This document shows, in pieces, positions 1 to 12,716 of a DNA stretch of 64,000 nucleotides. A program made the translations under genes and the position numbers. Source of the DNA: Heterobasidion occidentale (taxonomy: Eukaryota > Basidiomycota > Agaricomycetes > Russulales > Bondarzewiaceae); assembly GCA_039111635.1 (NCBI GenBank), contig JBCAQO010000007.1, forward strand, positions 2,542,001-2,606,000, given 5' to 3'. The notes under the pieces are model-generated. The model was not told the origin of the DNA. It was given only the letters and a program-made list of their open reading frames with translations, and searched no databases. The first letter of the stretch is position 1, and the number at the start of each line of letters is the position of its first letter.

Positions 1-1721
1 CACATGTCTTGGATCTCAGCACATATATCGACTCTCAGCGCTCTGGGCGCTCGGAAGCAACAGCTTATCAGTAACTGGGTGTATCTCGCTGCGATGCTCA
101 AGACGCTTCTCGGTCTGAATTCGGGAACGGTGGCCTCAATTCTCGAGCCGAAGCTGTATACAGGCTTGCCTGTCCTGTCCTCAGATTGAATAGGTTTGAA
201 CGTCAGTAGAACATGGGTGATTGAGCGTCGGGGCGTACTTTCGTCCTGAACCTAATCGTGCGATTTCGTACTGGTTGTCTGCAAATTCCCGGAGTCTATG
301 GCTTTCTATGAGTTTTTGAGCATATCCGATCGATTTCTAAATTTGCGGCCATCGAGACTTTGATACAACATAGATCAAGAGCGCTTGATGTTGGTGGTCG
401 AAGGAGTAGTCTAGACGAATCGCGCGGGGATACAAGAAAGACAAACTGGTGGAGTTGATATTTTTGAGCATCCAAGAATGGACACCTTTTCTGTCGTTTG
501 TGCCGACAAATTTCGATCAATGACGGGTGAGTCTGATGGTTTTCCGTGGTAGACGTGACAGGACGTGACAGTGTGCTGTGACTCTCGTCACAGGATCAAC
601 CGGGCTCTCGATATCGACTCGTGAAGTCGATCAACCTACGACAGTGGAACCATCTGGATCGAGTCTACGTTTCTCTCGAACGTCGACGACGATGCGGTAC
701 TGATGCGGTGCGATCTGACCCAACATATATCTCGACACGGCGGCTCTGGCTCATGAATAGACCGCCCTTCTCAATGTCATGACTGGTTAGTGTATCGGCC
801 AGCACCGTGGTGTCATAGACTCTTTCAAACTTCCCATGTCCATTCTTCTATTCGCCCAACACCAGCATTTTACGCTCTTCACTGACGCGTTGAAACACTA
901 ACACGGTACCGACTCTCTCGGGATTCGGGATTCAAACCTGTCCGGCGCCAGCGAACCAGGTCAGTACTAGACTTTGGCATGGGGACTAGGTTGCTGATGA
1001 TTTACGGGCTAATGCTCGGCATCGTCAATAGTCGTCATTCTTGTGAAAAACTTAGGTGCGCCACCTTTAATTCGGCGACGCTGCATTTTCGGACAATTTT
1101 AGCATGTATCATCACAGATTCCCAACCCCGCAACACGCGTCAAATCATCGTGTATCATACCTGAGAACCGCTCGCTGTCTGCTATAGCAACAGGTCGATG
1201 GTCATGACACATAGCTTATCTAAAAAAAACAGTTCAGATTTCCAGAATCGTTACATTTGCAAAGCGGACGTTCACGCCACACATCGACGGGCTCAATGTC
1301 ATGTAATCAGCTCAGGACGTGCTGAAACTAGCGCACGAAACAGAGTCTCACTTCGAGGCTATGCGACCCCATTTGCCCTCATGTGTCAGAGTAGCCGCAT
1401 GCTGACTGATATTCGCCAAGACTCGTCCACAATGGTTTTCAAACTAGGGCATTCTCCCTGGGCGACAAAACTCTGCATGGGCTCTGTCTAGATAGCCTTT
1501 GGGATCAATTCTCACAACGTAGAGTTGACGCGGTCGACAGGCGAACAATTTCCGATGGTATCGGCAAACATCTCCGTTTCGCTTCATGATGTTGCCGTCT
1601 ATTCTGCCTGAGTACTCAGACACACCATGAAACTTGTTGACTCATTCGCTATTTATGCAGTCGCTGTCGACATATTTAAACAGATCCACTCAGCTTCTCA
1701 TCGACATCGTTCAGTTTCATC
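1..1721. other. Intergenic / upstream region, no gene recognised
   Basis: Only short open frames without recognisable domains are visible on either strand. The last 60 bp before the reductase start contain an AT-rich TATTTAAA-like block near 1671-1680, a plausible core promoter for the + strand gene that starts at 1722. Nothing else is supported. Confidence 0.5.
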
Positions 1722-4700
1722 ATGCCTTCTTCTCCAGTCATGACCAGCAATATTCACTCTGCCCCTGCGTTCGTGCCTCTTGTTACAAGCATGCTTCTAC
1801 CTCTTCCTGAGTACATCGTTCGCCTGGCTCGTACACGCATGGACCGCGAGATCGTGCTCATTCTAGACGATACTGGCAAGCCGTCGGACGCTAACGTCTC
1901 CTCCTTGACGTGGCGGCATGTTCTTACACATGTGCGTCGTCGTGCCGAGTATATACTCAAGGCTACTGTAGGGCACCGCGCAAGCTGGGAGGAGAAGCGG
2001 TCAATGTCGGATTGTTGGCCAGAAGTGACTACTCGTATTTTACCCCGTTATGGCGATGATCATGCTTCGTTGGACTGTGAGATTACCCATTTCGTTGAGA
2101 GCGACGACTGACTGCAAATTTTAGGTTCTGCTCATCTCCCGCGTAATTCACTAGAGGCTGTCAAATCCCTTATGCAATCCGTCGGCGGGGTGTATCTGAT
2201 CGTTGATGCCGAGTCGAGCGCGCTCGCAGCGAGCGTCGCCAGTGATTCTTTCGACACCGTCCATGTTCCGAAGGTCGACCTCGTGGCAGACCGACTTCCA
2301 TCTCATTCTGACCTTTCTGAGTGGGATGGAATTCTCGGTTATGCCGCAGACGTGGACTTGGCCGAAGAGGCGCACATGCCTGTGGTGCATCTGCACACCT
2401 CTGGCTCCACAGGTGCGTGTATCCTTCAGCTTCGTCCAACATTTAGTCTCATGGGCTATGTGATCAAAGGTCATCCGAAGAAGATTCCCTGGACCCATGA
2501 GTTCATGGTGACTCTGTCCCACGTAATGCGCAAGGATCGTCCAGAGGCGGAGAACACGACTATCTATACACCGATGCCTTTATACCACGTAAGTTATGTT
2601 TTTTCACTCTACTTTGTTATTAATCTCCTTTCACTTATACTACTGCCGAAACCTTCTCCATGGCGTCTCTAGGCTACAGCACACACCTTATCGATCATCA
2701 CTCTTCTTGGGACAGGAGGTGTTTACACCTTTGTCAATACACGTCATCCTGTCTCGGTATCACTCGTCCTACGCCATCTTTCACTCTTTGGACCCAAGCT
2801 GCAAGACATCGACCTCGTGTTAGCTCCAAGCATCATAGAAGATCTTATTGGAGGTGAAACGAAGGACCGGGGCCTGCAAGTATGTTCTCTGTCCGCTATA
2901 TCATTGGCCCTAAAACCCTGTTGACTCTACTCAAGGTTCTTCGCACGGTACACATGGTTCTGTTCGGCGGTGCGCCGCTCAAGAAGGATATTGGTAATTT
3001 TCTGGTCAACAGTGGCGTATGTCTCGTGGCCGGCTATGGGATGTTTGTTGCTGATCGCTATTTCTGTTGTGATTTTCGCGCTCACCCACGCATTTGCAGG
3101 ACCGAGACGGGATTATTGGCGCGTATGTCTCCTGGCGTCGACAGGGATCCGTTGGACTGGGATTACTATTGCTTCCTCGACGACTATAAGGTCAAGCTGG
3201 AACCTGTAGACGAAGCCGGCTTATTGCATACTTTGCTTGTCATGGTGCGTGTGGGACTGATCTTGCCACTCCCTTGCTGATCTTCTGTTACGCAGCCGGG
3301 CGCAATCACGCCTTGTGTACTCAACCAAGCCAATCCGATTGCTTTCAAGACAGGTGATCTGTGGCTTCACCACCCTGATCCAACGAAAGCACACTTGTGG
3401 AAGTATGCGGGACGCGCAGACGATGTTGTATGTTGTATCGTATTCTTTTTATGCCTGTAACTCACATGCGCTTGTAGACCGTCCTGAGCAATGGCGAGAA
3501 GACAGATAACAAGCAACTAGGTTCGTCATTTGTCGGTCTTGTATCGTCGTACCAATCGTTTTCCAGATACACTCCTCCGCGTATCTCCCCATATCACACA
3601 TACCGCCATCTTTGGCTCCGGCAGATTTATGAATGGTGCTATCCTCGAACCGTCAGCTCCTCTCGTCCCATATACTCCCAAGACCGTCTCCATCTATCTC
3701 GACGCCGTCTGGCCACATATTACCGGCCATGTCAATCCCATTGTACCCCAACACTCTCGCCTTGTTCGCCCCTCGTACTTGTGGCCAAGCCCGACAAGGC
3801 GATGCTGCGTACAGATAAGGGGACTGTGAAAGTGAAGCTGACATTGGCCATGTATGAGGAAGAAATCGAGCAAGCGTACCAGGCCATGGAGGATGGGGAG
3901 GGACTAGAATTCGGCATGCCAGAATCTGGCTTTCTGCCAGAGGACGTGAATGCGCTGAGGCAATTTTTGCATGCAGCCGTGGCCAATGTGCTGCACCATG
4001 CAGTAGGAGATGAGGATGACTTGTTCGATGTGGGTTTGGATTCTCTTCTCGCGACTAGAGTTCGATCGTCGATCGTTTCGGCGATCAGGAAGTCGGGACG
4101 TTCGACGGATGTATCCAGGAATCTCGTCTATTCATACCCCACTATATCGTCTTTGGTCCACTTCCTTCAATCTGCTCTTGCGTCAGACAGCGAAGCGAAT
4201 CGCCCCGATGGATATTCATACGCAGATTGAGCGGACCATCGCCGAGTTCACCGCCAATCTTCCCTATCATCAATCCCCCTCTACTTCTTCAATAACCCCC
4301 GACTCTGGCGCAGTGTATGCCGTGACTGGGACGACTGGGTCATTGGGCTCGTTTTACATTTCTTTACTCTTGCGCAAGCCGGACGTCCGGAAGGTGTACC
4401 TGCTCAATCGATCGAGCAAATCGGCGACTGTTGAACAGAGGCAGAAGGACTCCTTCTTAGACAGGGACCTTGATTATCAGGTGGTTGACCAGGCGATTGC
4501 AGACGGTCGAGCTGTATACCTCGAGATCGACTTGAGCCGAAAGGATCTAGGCTTAAACCAGAAGGCGTACGAGCAGGTCTGCTTTTTTTCTTCAACCTCA
4601 ATGCTACACACTGATTCGAATTGCTCGCTGTTCAGTTGCGCTCCGAAGTCACGCACATCGTACACAATGCTTGGCTGCTGAACTTCAACCTCATATTGCC

Positions 4701-5515
4701 TTCATTCAAGACCCATGTTGCCGGTGTACGCAATATCATAGATCTCTCGCTCTCGTCTCCGCGCCCTGGTCCTCCACATGTCACCTTCATCTCCTCCGTC
4801 GCAGCCGCAGGACGATACCCTGGCCCCGATTCCGTACCAGAAGCACCTATTCCTTCGTCGCACATGTGCCTCGAACAAGGCTACGCCCACTCTAAGTATG
4901 TCGCTGAGAAGATACTTGAAGAAGCTGTGAAGCAGCGATCCGACTTCCGTGCAACCATCGTCAGGACTGGTCAGCTTTCTGGAGCCGAGGAAACTGGTGC
5001 CTGGGCAAGGTCAGAGAATATGCCTATCTTGTTCCAGAGCTGTTCGCAGCTTGGAGTCGTACCGGAAGATCTGCCGGTGAGCACAGCATATTATTCGTTT
5101 GGCGCTTTTCTTACATCGCACATAGCCTGTGCGCTGGCTTCCCGTGAATATAGCTGCCGACATCCTCGATAAGGAAGTCTCTTCTAGCTCGGCCGCGACA
5201 TTCAATGGCTCCAGAATCCAATTCTACAGCCTTGATAACGGGCTCTCTGCACCATGGTCCTTGATCGCCGACGCGCTTGTGACATCCCGCTCCGGAAACC
5301 TCAGGCTCGTCACTATGGAACAGTGGCTCGATCAAGTGAAGGCCACTCCTGACACGCCTGCAGCGAAGCTTCTCGAGTTTTTCGAAGACTTGCACGGAGG
5401 CGATATCATCCGAGGACTGGACGTCGTGCGTGCCAGGCAGGTGGCAGGGAATATTGTGGACTATGAGATCGGGATGGATTTGGTGAGGAAGTACGTTAGT
5501 TATGCTACGGCGTAA
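1722..5515 (+). CDS. NRPS-like adenylate-forming reductase (A-T-R)
   Basis: A multi-exon gene for a three-domain enzyme that activates a carboxylic acid as acyl-AMP, loads it on a phosphopantetheine arm and releases it reductively as aldehyde or alcohol. Seen: the adenylation core HTSGSTG (about 2393-2413), a GYGM-TETG core split by an intron near 3045-3105, YAGRADD (about 3400-3425), a carrier domain DLFDVGLDSLL with the pantetheine Ser codon at 4042-4044, then a NAD(P)-binding reductase with VTGTTGSLGS (about 4321-4350), FISSVAAAG and YAHSKYVAEK (about 4885-4914). Introns with good splice signals include 4577-4635 and 5077-5125. Several exons change frame without room for an intron (near 2005, 2050, 2130 and 4210), mostly at short homopolymers. 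The ATG at 1722 precedes a plausible N-terminus. The substrate cannot be read from sequence; aminoadipate reductase is an alternative, but its extra N-terminal domain is absent. Confidence 0.88.
4577..4635 (+). other. Intron in reductase gene
   Basis: A 59-bp interval with GT donor and TTCAG acceptor separates an exon ending YEQ from one beginning LRSEVTHIVHNAW, which restores the conserved reductase-domain core. Confidence 0.7.
5077..5125 (+). other. Intron in reductase gene
   Basis: A 49-bp interval, GTGAGC donor and CATAG acceptor, joins PEDLP to PVRWLPVNIAADIL, a conserved reductase-domain block. Confidence 0.75.
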
Positions 5516-5807
5516 TACTCGAGAGACAGGTTCTAGATAATGTGGTTGTCCTTAGTTGAGCAACACGATTCATCTTATAGAACGCATCATCGATAATCGA
5601 TATCATTGGTTTTTATATTTGTTTGAAAATTGAAGCTCGCAAAACTTGAGATTTGGATGTTACATATTTCACAGGTTTATCCTCGCCTGAGACTGATTTA
5701 GAAGACGAAGTGTGTGCCCATGTAATCTAAAAGTATTAGAATCCCTTCCGATCATACAGGCTCTATCAAGTCCCATTTCTAAAGATCTACAACAATGCGG
5801 CGTGTCA

Positions 5808-6704
5808 TCATGCACCGTCTTTGACAGACTGCCACGTCGCTCTGGATGAGATGTCTTTCCACCATCTACAACCACCGGCCAGCATCAGTATCAAATCCGA
5901 GACGGCAGTCAGAATATAGAAAATACCTAGCGACGTTGGGTGTCTTGGTGAGGTGCTCGTATCCTAAAACCGTGATAGAGTTGCCGTACGGCAAGTGGAA
6001 CAGGTCTGCCAAGGTGACATTCTATCCGACATGGTTTCGGCAGTCAGTACGGATGTCACACATCCTAGGTCGGGGTCTACGCCTTTAGACTTACATCGCC
6101 ACCGAGATACTTCTGCTTGCTCAAAATCCTTTCGTAACCTTCAAGCTTGGACTCGAGTGTTGCCGCAAGTTCCGCAGCGCGCGCTTCATCAGTCTTGATT
6201 CCACGCATGCTGTGCATTGCATATACTCATCAGCTTAGGTGTGCGTGCAGAATCGTGCGACGAAGACGCACGGCTTGAAAATCTTTTCTGCGCAGATTCC
6301 ACCGACATATGGCTCAAAGTCGTTTACTTCGATGCTGGCAGCTTGCTCGAAGATTGCAACGGCTTTCAAATCGGTGGGGATGAGCCCCGGCGTGCCCTGG
6401 TTTGCATACTTGGTCGCGATGTAGCGACCAATGGCGCGGGATTCAAAGACGATGAACCCGTCATCATCCTTGGGCGCGCCAATACGAAGCTTCCGTTATT
6501 CGAGTATAATGACGTGCATGTCTTGCGACGTACAATGTAGGGTACTTGTCCAAAAGGCTGTTTTTCGAGGTGCGCAGGGCTCTTGTGCTCCCCAGTTTGG
6601 AAGTTGACGGGTACAATCTCGTACGGCACGTTCTTCTCCTTGCAGATGAGAGCAACGCGGCGAGTGCAAGTCGACTGCGAGACACCGTGAATTTTGAGGA
6701 CCAT
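5808..6704 (-). CDS. Glutathione S-transferase (phi/theta-like fungal GST)
   Basis: A cytosolic GST conjugating glutathione to electrophiles. Exon 1 starts at the ATG at 6704 (MVLKIHGVSQSTCTRRVAL), giving the thioredoxin-like N-terminal domain with the cis-Pro segment PFGQVPYI. A 65-bp intron (6533-6469, GTACGT to AAG) leads into DDDGFIVFESRAIGRYIA, the Glu-Ser glutathione-binding motif. A second intron separates EKIFKP from GIKTDEARAAELAATLE, and later introns bring in NVTLADLFHLPYG, the helical C-terminal core, and a last exon WWKDISSRATWQSVKDGA ending at TGA 5810-5808. The assembled protein is about 210-215 residues, normal for the family, with no frameshift needed. An upstream in-frame ATG at 6737 would add 11 residues; 6704 fits the family start. 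It is convergent with the reductase gene, about 290 bp away. Confidence 0.9.
6469..6533 (-). other. Intron 1 of GST gene
   Basis: 65 bp, donor GTACGT and acceptor CCAAG on the minus strand, placed exactly between the PFGQVPYI and FIVFESRAIGRYIA blocks. Confidence 0.8.
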
Positions 6705-7777
6705 TGTGGACAGAGGACGATAATTCAGCGTGAACACGAATTAGTGAGTGGGGACTGGGATGTGAAGCTGAAGACCGACAACGGCCATCCATTCTTATAT
6801 ACGAGCAGTCTACAGACAGCATGCTCATTCGCCGTCGTGTGGAGTGTAAGCAACATTAGTCTGGGTTCTGAGTCAGCTTACAATGCGGCTGACGCGTCTC
6901 GCATCTTCTCATCCACATCTTTGGACGCCTGTTAACCCTCGAAGCCATAGGTAGATTACACCTTGCTTGTATTTATAGCGCAAAATTGGAAGAATGATTG
7001 ATTTTGTTGACTTGCCTTTCTGGATCGCCCTGCCTATTCGCAGAACGTCGCGGAGAATCCTAGTGATCTCCAAAGCATGATTCCATCTTTCTCTCAGCGT
7101 TTTACGTCGCCAACAGCGATGCCAATTGTTTTGGAGCGAGAGCTGACATCGCAGTGATGCCTCGTTTACTGATGCATGGAGGTTTAAGATGCTGTCAATT
7201 CAGTCATTGAGATGGGGATCAGCGCTGATAGTACGGAGAGTAGTGATCGATGCTTTCTGGAGGTAGCAGCTTACCATGCATAGACACGTATGTCCCACTG
7301 TGTTCTAGGCAGTGAGAATCGTCTGAGCTCATGACTATACCAGAACAGTCATACATTGATCTTCGCAAAAAGGGGAAGTAAGCATTCATTCGTAATTTCC
7401 AGTAAGCTGTCGTCAGGGGCAACCCTCTTAGACGCCTTGACTGCTACTTGAGCTATCCACTGTAGAATGACCTCACATACTAGTCAAACCCCCCATCTAG
7501 GACTTTTCTCACGGCAGCGTCGAGGGAGAGTACATGGCGTGGCAGTCGCTCGCACGTCACCGACAGCCCGAGCAGCGCGTCTATCACATTTCCGTATGCG
7601 CCATGAAGTCATGGGATCGAACAAGGGCTGGGGCAAGACGGCGAGTCCATCTTCAAGATTCCAATTCACAAAGTACAACATTGTATTCGCTTCTGTGCCT
7701 ACATTCCTTTGTATCAATCGATAAATAAAGAGTCTTGACGAACGCATGAGCGGGACTTTCGACAAGAGACACACCGT
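6705..7777. other. Intergenic, no gene recognised
   Basis: Short open frames only (the longest near 7484-7774), none with a recognisable domain or supported splice pattern. This holds the GST promoter and the 3' flank of the FGAM synthase gene. Confidence 0.5.
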
Positions 7778-10700
7778 TTAATTGCACCATTTTCGTGCAT
7801 TTTCGAACAACCTGAACCATGGGCCCATACCTTTCCAGCTCTCATTCAACTCCTTAGGATACCAGCTATTGCTCTCCAACGCAACAACCCTCTCCGGATG
7901 AGGCATCAATGCGAGCACTCTCCCATTTGGCGTCTGGAGTCCTGTGATCCCTTCAGGAGACCCGTTGGGATTCAATGGATAGGCCATCGTTGGCTTTCCT
8001 TGCGAGTCGACGTATTGGAGAGCGACCAGCCCTTGCTTCTTGACGGATTTGACCTGTTCGGCGCCTCCGAGGAATGCAGCTCGCCCTTCCCCATGAGCGA
8101 CCGCGACCGGCATCCTCGAGCCGCCCATGCCAGCAAGGAAAACAGAAGATCGCGTCACCTCATTGTCCGCTATTTCAACCATGGATACTCTGCCCTCAAA
8201 CCTCTCACTCCTGTTCGGCTTGAACTCCGGCCAGTCCTCAGCCCCAGGAATGATCTCCTTCATGTGGCTCAGGAATTGACATCCATTGCAGACTCCCAGC
8301 ACGAACGTGTCATTTCTGGCGAAGAAGTCCGAGAAGGCTGTTCGCGCGCCACGATGGAGGAGTGCGGAGTTCGCCCAACCCTTGCCGGCTCCCAGAACAT
8401 CTCCATACGGAAGCCGCCGCACGCTGCAAGACCGCGGAAGTCGTCCAGCAAGACACTGCCAGAGATGACGTCGGACATGTGTACGTCCACAGCATCAAAT
8501 CCTGCGGCAGTGAACGCCCATGCCATCTCGACATGTCCATTGACACCTTGCTCTCGCAAGATGGCAACCTTGGGCCTCTGAAGTAAGGAGGGTTGGAGAT
8601 GGTATGAGAACGTTAGGTCGTACAATAGACCCAGATGGGAAGCATCATCGATGAGGGCAAACTCCTCCGACGCGCAGGTTGGGTCGTCACGCAAGGATTG
8701 CATCTTGTAAGACGTCTCCGACCAGATTCGCTGCATATCAGCGCGGGTGCTGACAAAGATAGGATCGCCTTGTAGATGATGGAAATGCTGTCGAGCTTCG
8801 GCTCGTCATGGATAGCACCCAGAACGTGAATCGAAGTCGACGGGAATCCCTCTTGATTGAATGCAGCGACAAGTTGGTGGACTTTACTCCGTGCGACCTG
8901 TATGACAGCGCCCAGTTCCTCGTTGAATAGAATATCCACAGGGTTACCAGATGAATGCAATGCGTCGAGCGAGATTTCCATTCCGACTCTGCCGGCAAAT
9001 GCCATCTCTGCCAACGTCGTGAAAAGACCTCCATCGGAGCGATCGTGATACGCTAGAACGAGCCTAGGATCGCTCTTCCTGATACTCTGACAACCCTGGA
9101 AGAAGGCTCTGACGGCTTTCGGGTCCTCCACATCAGCCCTCGTTTCCTATCTCCTTGAAAACCTGTGCAATCGCGGATCCTCCGAGCCTAACTTTCCCCA
9201 ATGCCAAGTCGAAGAAAACGAGCACAGTGGACTCCCCAACATTCGTCTTCAACTCTGGCGTCCACGTGGCACCGACGTCGTCGACAGACGCGAAGGCCGT
9301 CACGATCAACGAGAGAGGGGAGCTGACCTCGCGCTCTTCACCGCCATCCTTCCACCGCATGGCCATCGACATCGAGTCCTTTCCTACAGGAATTCCAACT
9401 CCGAGTGCGGGGCAGAGCTCCCCCGACGGCGCGCACCGCTTCATAGAGCCCAGCGCCCTCCCCGGCCTTGCCTGCAGCACACATCCAGTTGGCGCTGAGC
9501 TTCACGCGTTCGAGATCGCGAACGTGGGCGGCCGCCAGATTGGTGAGCGATTCGGCAACCGCCATCCGTGCGGATGCTGCTGGGGAAATAAGGGCCAGGG
9601 GCGTGCGCTCTCCCATGGCCATAGCCTCGCCAGTGAAGACATTGAACCCATAAGATGCACGAGTGACTGCAACGTCAGCGACGGGAACTTGCCATGGTCC
9701 AACCATCTGATCTCTGGTGACTAGGCCAGTAATCGTGCGATCGCCGATGGTGATAAGGAAAGATTTAGAGGCGACAGAGGGGAGTCGGAGGACACGAGAT
9801 GCAGCCTCCGATAGACGCTCATTGAACGAGAGGGAGGGTATGTACGACGATAAAGTGGTGTCAAAGGAAGAGCGATGGACGGTGCGAGTGTTGTCAGACC
9901 GCGACATACGAGGGGGCTTTCCAAACAGTGTCGACATGCTGAGATGAATGACGTCCTCCTGCAGTAGGCGGTCTGTAACAATGAGATCTTCCTCCACGGT
10001 TGCAGTGCCGACGATGGCGAAGATGCATCGTTCTCGTTCAGCCAACTCCCGGAAAAGATCTTCCTTCTGTGGAGAGATGGCCAAGACGTATCGCTCTTGA
10101 GACTCGTTACACCATATCTCCATCGGCGACATGCTAGAATCAGCGACAGGCACGTCTCTAATTTCAAAGATCGCGCCCAGCCCTGAATCGTGGACGAGCT
10201 CTGGTAGCGCATTAGACAGCCCTCCCGCCCCAACGTCGTGGATGCTTTGAATCGGACTCTGATCACCGAGATTCACACAAGCATCGATGACCTGCTGGCA
10301 TCTACGCTGCATCTCGGCATTGTCCCTCTGGACTGAGGCGAAATCCAAGTCTGCAGACCCAGAGCCGAGAGACTGACTTGACGCCGCCCCTCCTCCCAGA
10401 CCTATCAGCATCCCAGGACCACCAAGGACGACGATTTTCGCGCCGGCATCGATCGTGGACTTATGCGCAAATTGGGGACGGACATTCCCCAATCCACCTG
10501 CGAGCATGATAGGCTTGTGGTATCCGCGCACCTCCGAGGCGTTTCAGTTACGGGGACGCTCTCACAAAACGTGCGGAAGTATCCCGCGAGCGCTGGGCGG
10601 CCAAACTCGTTGTTGAAAGCACTTGCCCCGAGTGGGCCTTCGATCATGATGTCAAGGGCGGAAGCGATATGCGCTGGCTTGCCAAAGTCGGTTTCCCAAG

Positions 10701-11841
10701 GCTGGTTGTACCCGGGAATGAGGAGGTTGGACGTCGTGAAGCCCGTAAGGCCAGCCTTGGGTTTGGAGCCCCGTCCTACAGCGCCTTCGTCACGGATCTC
10801 TCCGCCTGAGCCAGTAGCAGCGCCCGGGTAAGGGGAAACGGCAGTGGGATGGTTATGTGTCTCGACTTTAATCAGGACAGGCATGGCTTCGTCAGAGGAC
10901 TGGTAGAGATGGCGGGCAGAGGGGGTGGGACTGTTGTCGGGTGTATGTGCGACGCCAAAACGAGGTGCAGTTCGTCCCTCAAAGACAGCGGCGTTGTCCG
11001 AATAAGCCGAGAGCGTTCCGAGTCCGTTGATCTGCTCTGTGTTACGAATCATCTGAAAAAGAGACTTGTCGAGAGCTTGACCGTCGATCGACCATGATGC
11101 ATTGAAGATCTTATGGCGACAGTGTTCCGAGTTCACCTGCGCGAACATGAATAGTTCGGCATCAGTTGGATTGCGATCAATGGGAGACTTTCCTGAGACG
11201 AAAGCTTCCACAAGATAGTCGATCTCATCGGAAGCAAGAGCGAGGCCCAAGGACTTGTTTGCGCGCTCGAGGCGTTGTCGTGGTGAAAGGTCATCATTCG
11301 CTGCAAGATCGATGGTTCGGAGAGGTTTGGGATCGCGATATCGGAAGATGTCCTCAGGAGATGGAGGTTCGAGTTGTACGATCTGAGTCATCCTGTCATG
11401 AAGAAGCGGGGCTACCACGGTAAGATCTTGTGACGTGAAAAGTCCGTCCTTCACCGTAAAGACGAAGACAACACCACGCTCCAAACGTTGAATGAATCCA
11501 CCAAGATCACAGAGCCTGGCAATGTCCGTGGCTTTGCTGGACCAGGGAGAGACAGAACCAGGCCTGGGGAAGACATACACAAGCCCTGACCCTCTCGCGA
11601 TCGCCGCTTGCGTGCTCTCCAGAGAAACCGAATCTCCATAATCCAATAGTCTATTCAGCACCTGGCGCGGTTGAGACGAGGATTGAGACAGCACAGATTC
11701 TCTTTCAACTGATGCGCAGTCGACCAGATGAACGTAGACGGCATCGATGGAAAGGATGTTGGGGCGAGAACTCTGAACGACTTCGAGCAACGCCTGCTTT
11801 TTTGAAGGAGACAAAGCGGAGGAACCAGTGAGAACCAGCAT
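7778..11841 (-). CDS. ADE6: Phosphoribosylformylglycinamidine synthase (FGAM synthase)
   Basis: Fourth step of de novo purine synthesis: FGAR + Gln + ATP to FGAM, cytosolic. Read on the minus strand it starts [12 protein letters not shown] at 11841 and ends ARKWCN at 7778, about 1,350 codons, the usual length for the fused PurL. Blocks in order: linker/PurS-like N-terminus, the first AIRS-like half with [15 protein letters not shown] and [34 protein letters not shown], the second half with [11 protein letters not shown], and a C-terminal glutaminase with [11 protein letters not shown], the nucleophile Cys of GVCNGCQF at 8290-8288, and LMPHPER. The frame changes five times (near 10535, 9435, 9140, 8770 and 8395). 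Each needs only one base added or removed, usually in a G or C run, and no interval is long enough for an intron. The gene is otherwise intact, so I favour sequence error. Confidence 0.95.
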
Positions 11842-12716
11842 CTTTAACGGACGAGAAAGATTTCACTTTAGATTCCAATGTGATCAACCTAAGTTGCGTA
11901 CCGTTCACGATGAACACAAGCAATGCACTGCACCTAGTGTTCGCCGCACAAATCCGACCGGTACAGCCCTGTAAGTATCTTGTTAATCAACAATGAGCAA
12001 GTGTGGTATGAAACATATAAGCGCACCGCTAAGATGGACAAGTGAAGAGGAGCGAGCTGATGGCTGGGAAGAGCACCGATCTCGTCCAAAAATTGGCAGA
12101 GCCCTAACCTTGATCTGTGGTTGGATGACGTCACTGCGAGGCCCCACTTGACTCAGCGGTCTAACGTCAGGTTTTGGTGAGGAGGCAACGACAATTTGGC
12201 GGCAAGCCTTGTGAGTCACCCCAGACATATTGCCGCGCTCAATCAAAATCGTGTTTCCTATCTTCGAGCAGCTCCTTCATATAGTCACGACGTTCAAAGA
12301 TCAACGGGAAAATTGGCCTTAGGGCTTGAAGGTGTCCTCTGTCCACAAGAACCCCTGAGCATCTTAGCCGCATGTCACCATTACTTTTATGATGCATAGA
12401 AGGTTATGGATGTGTGGAAGAGGCCAGCATGAAACACCACATTTTCTGCAGGTATTGCAGTGGTTGCGCTTGCATCAAGGGGTTCCGCGGTAGCCCGCCA
12501 CTGCCATCGAAGTATCTAATCATCTAGAATATAGTCATGCTCAGCGCCGTAGCGTCGTGCTTCTCGAGAGTATCTAGAGAACCCTGACTTTTCTCTGATT
12601 CTAAGACGTTCTGTCACTACAAGTTATGATATACTGCGCCGCACGAATGACTATGTCATCGAACCACCTATTTCGTGTACGGTCTATCCCAGTTCTCCGC
12701 CGTCTTTCACAATAAA
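11842..12716. other. Intergenic region upstream of ADE6
   Basis: About 875 bp between the FGAM synthase start and the stop codon of the next minus-strand gene. It should hold the ADE6 promoter. No ORF with recognisable content and no RNA gene seen. Confidence 0.5.

Noticed and set aside
7898..8581. 227-codon + strand ORF opposite FGAM synthase
   Set aside because: Antisense of a conserved enzyme with no recognisable content.
12449..12520. tRNA-like look of a GC-rich stretch near 12470
   Set aside because: No B box and no acceptor stem pairing.
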